Assembly (NCBI GenBank): GCA_032251435.1
Contig: JAVVEH010000004.1
Coordinates: 1-64,000, forward strand
Direction of reading: 5' to 3'
Source of the DNA: JAVVEH01 sp032251435
GTDB taxonomy: Bacteria > Verrucomicrobiota > Lentisphaeria > Oligosphaerales > MVZH01
Length of the DNA stretch: 64,000 nucleotides
Part shown: positions 62,975-64,000 of the stretch, in pieces
Position numbering within the stretch: position 1 is the first letter of the stretch
How the letters are laid out: every line of letters starts with the position of its first letter
Notes under the pieces: model-generated
Told to the model about the DNA's origin: nothing
Databases searched by the model: none
The model's input: only the letters and a program-made list of their open reading frames with translations
Program-made: the position numbers and the translations under genes

Positions 62975-64000
62975 ATGATGAAACGCTTCATTCGTCTGCA
63001 ACTGCCAGCCACACTATTTGCCATTCTTCTCGGGGCACTTTTATGCTCCTGCGCTTCCAGTGACCGGGCATTCCGCATCTCACCATTTAGCAGTGGCAAT
63101 ACGATGAGTGCCGAACGCGTCAATCTATGGCCACTGGCATATCATGATGCCGAGGCAACCTCTGTGCTTTGGCCGGTCATCGATATTGATGACAAGGGAT
63201 TTGCCATCCGACCCTTATTTAACAAAGACGAGCATAACTATTCTATTCTCTTTCCTCTTTGTGCCTGGAACCCGGAACACCGTGACGGCTGGCTGGGGAC
63301 GTGTTACTGGGATGGTGGGGAATATGGTGTCTTCCCCCTCTTTCACAGAGGGAATCTGTTTAAATATGCGGGGCCGGTTTGGTGGTCAAAGAACAAGGAT
63401 GTGGTCAAAAGCGCAGGGGTTTTCCCGGCCATGGCCTGGAACCGGAACCGGGGACACTGGGTGCTGCCTCTTTACCGCTGGCAGGATTGGCATGATAATG
63501 GGAACAAGCTGACACTGGGTTTAGGCGCCCTGGCTTTTGTTGAGAAAAGGCCCCAAGAATCTAATTTCCACATGTTGCCAATCGGCACATTTCTGAACAG
63601 CTATTATACAAAAGACGAAACCAACGAGACAAAAAAACTCCGGAAAAAAGATAATTATTATCTCTGGGGAACCACACGCTTTTTTACCAATACGGATGCC
63701 ACCTCCTGGCACATCTGGCCGCTGGCCGGTGTCATGCGTCATCAACGAAACACATTCTCCGATCCACTTTTCAAGATGAATCTCGTCAATAGCTACCGTT
63801 ATGACGACGAATTCAGTTTGTTTGTCACCCCTCTCTGGGGAAAAACCCAGACCAAAAAGGAGACGATCACATCAGCTCTACCCCTGTATTATCAGAAGGA
63901 GAGCGGCGACAGATCTTCCACCAACGTGCTACTCCTTTCGGGATATCGCCAATCCGCTGAATGGAAAGAATGGTACCTGATTCCCTTTATTAACAGATTA
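62975..64000 (+). CDS. Large surface lipoprotein, partial (runs off the window)
   Basis: 342 codons open to the end of the window from the ATG at 62975 (or 62978). Lipoprotein signal with Cys26 (LLGALLCSCASS). The mature part repeats an aromatic pattern about every 30-45 residues: VNLWPLAYHD, TSVLWPVIDID, YSILFPLCAW, YGVFPLFHRG, HWVLPLYRWQ, WHIWPLAGV, SLFVTPLWG, SALPLYYQ, WYLIPFIN. This points to a beta-strand repeat protein, maybe a beta-barrel or solenoid at the outer membrane. No enzymatic motif. Family not recognised. Confidence 0.75.
   Translation, partial: MMKRFIRLQLPATLFAILLGALLCSCASSDRAFRISPFSSGNTMSAERVNLWPLAYHDAEATSVLWPVIDIDDKGFAIRPLFNKDEHNYSILFPLCAWNPEHRDGWLGTCYWDGGEYGVFPLFHRGNLFKYAGPVWWSKNKDVVKSAGVFPAMAWNRNRGHWVLPLYRWQDWHDNGNKLTLGLGALAFVEKRPQESNFHMLPIGTFLNSYYTKDETNETKKLRKKDNYYLWGTTRFFTNTDATSWHIWPLAGVMRHQRNTFSDPLFKMNLVNSYRYDDEFSLFVTPLWGKTQTKKETITSALPLYYQKESGDRSSTNVLLLSGYRQSAEWKEWYLIPFINRL

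Overview
The window looks like one contig from a PVC-superphylum bacterium, most likely Kiritimatiellota or Lentisphaerota. This is inferred from gene content: many SASA/sialate-O-acetylesterase-like proteins, a formylglycine sulfatase, PDZ/toroid/HEAT proteins I associate with DUF6288, lipoproteins, an AraC-TPR regulator, and a FloA/NfeD plus Asp23 housekeeping set. No marker gene fixes the taxon.

Region 1 (about 1-24.0 kb, all minus strand) is a glycan-degradation cluster running from 23966 down to 33. In transcription order it holds a mini DUF6288-like protein, a GH2-(alpha/alpha)6 fusion, a GH63-like enzyme, five SASA/SGNH esterase-type proteins, two nearly identical tandem DUF6288-like paralogues and an M66/StcE-like metalloprotease. 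Region 2 (24.1-38.7 kb, mostly plus) starts with a divergent AraC-type regulator carrying a TPR tail. It continues with a DUF4091 fragment, GH130, a GH36 remnant, GH95, a GH43-like propeller, an internally deleted GH38, a sulfatase, an ATPase fragment (minus) and a GH36. Mannosidase, fucosidase, galactosidases, sulfatase, esterases and a mucinase-like protease together suggest O- or N-linked glycoprotein as substrate (inference). No SusC/D or other transporter is present.

Region 3 (38.8-62.7 kb, mostly minus) is mainly housekeeping: a HEAT protein, floA-nfeD, DoxX, tRNA-Leu(CAG), two Asp23/AmaP-like proteins, accC-accB, aroQ, an orphan cas2-cas1-four-helix-bundle module, htpG, an O-antigen-ligase-like protein, two VWA/BatA proteins and an FmdB zinc ribbon. 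The window ends inside a lipoprotein gene.

Three themes stand out. (1) Several genes have lost a central segment with the reading frame kept: GH38, GH36 remnant, mini DUF6288, and cas1 without its second acidic catalytic motif. An SGNH domain has its two halves in swapped order. (2) The window is dense in short tandem arrays of 7-, 8-, 9- or 12-nt units, often followed by the same units inverted ('mirror' hairpins). Four copies of one 9-nt type flank and separate the cas1/cas2/four-helix genes, and others sit in frame inside coding sequences. (3) There are signs of recent recombination: a 1.09-kb identical block shared by tandem paralogues and a swapped leader/signal-peptide cassette. Metagenomic misassembly is an alternative for some of these and should be excluded with reads.
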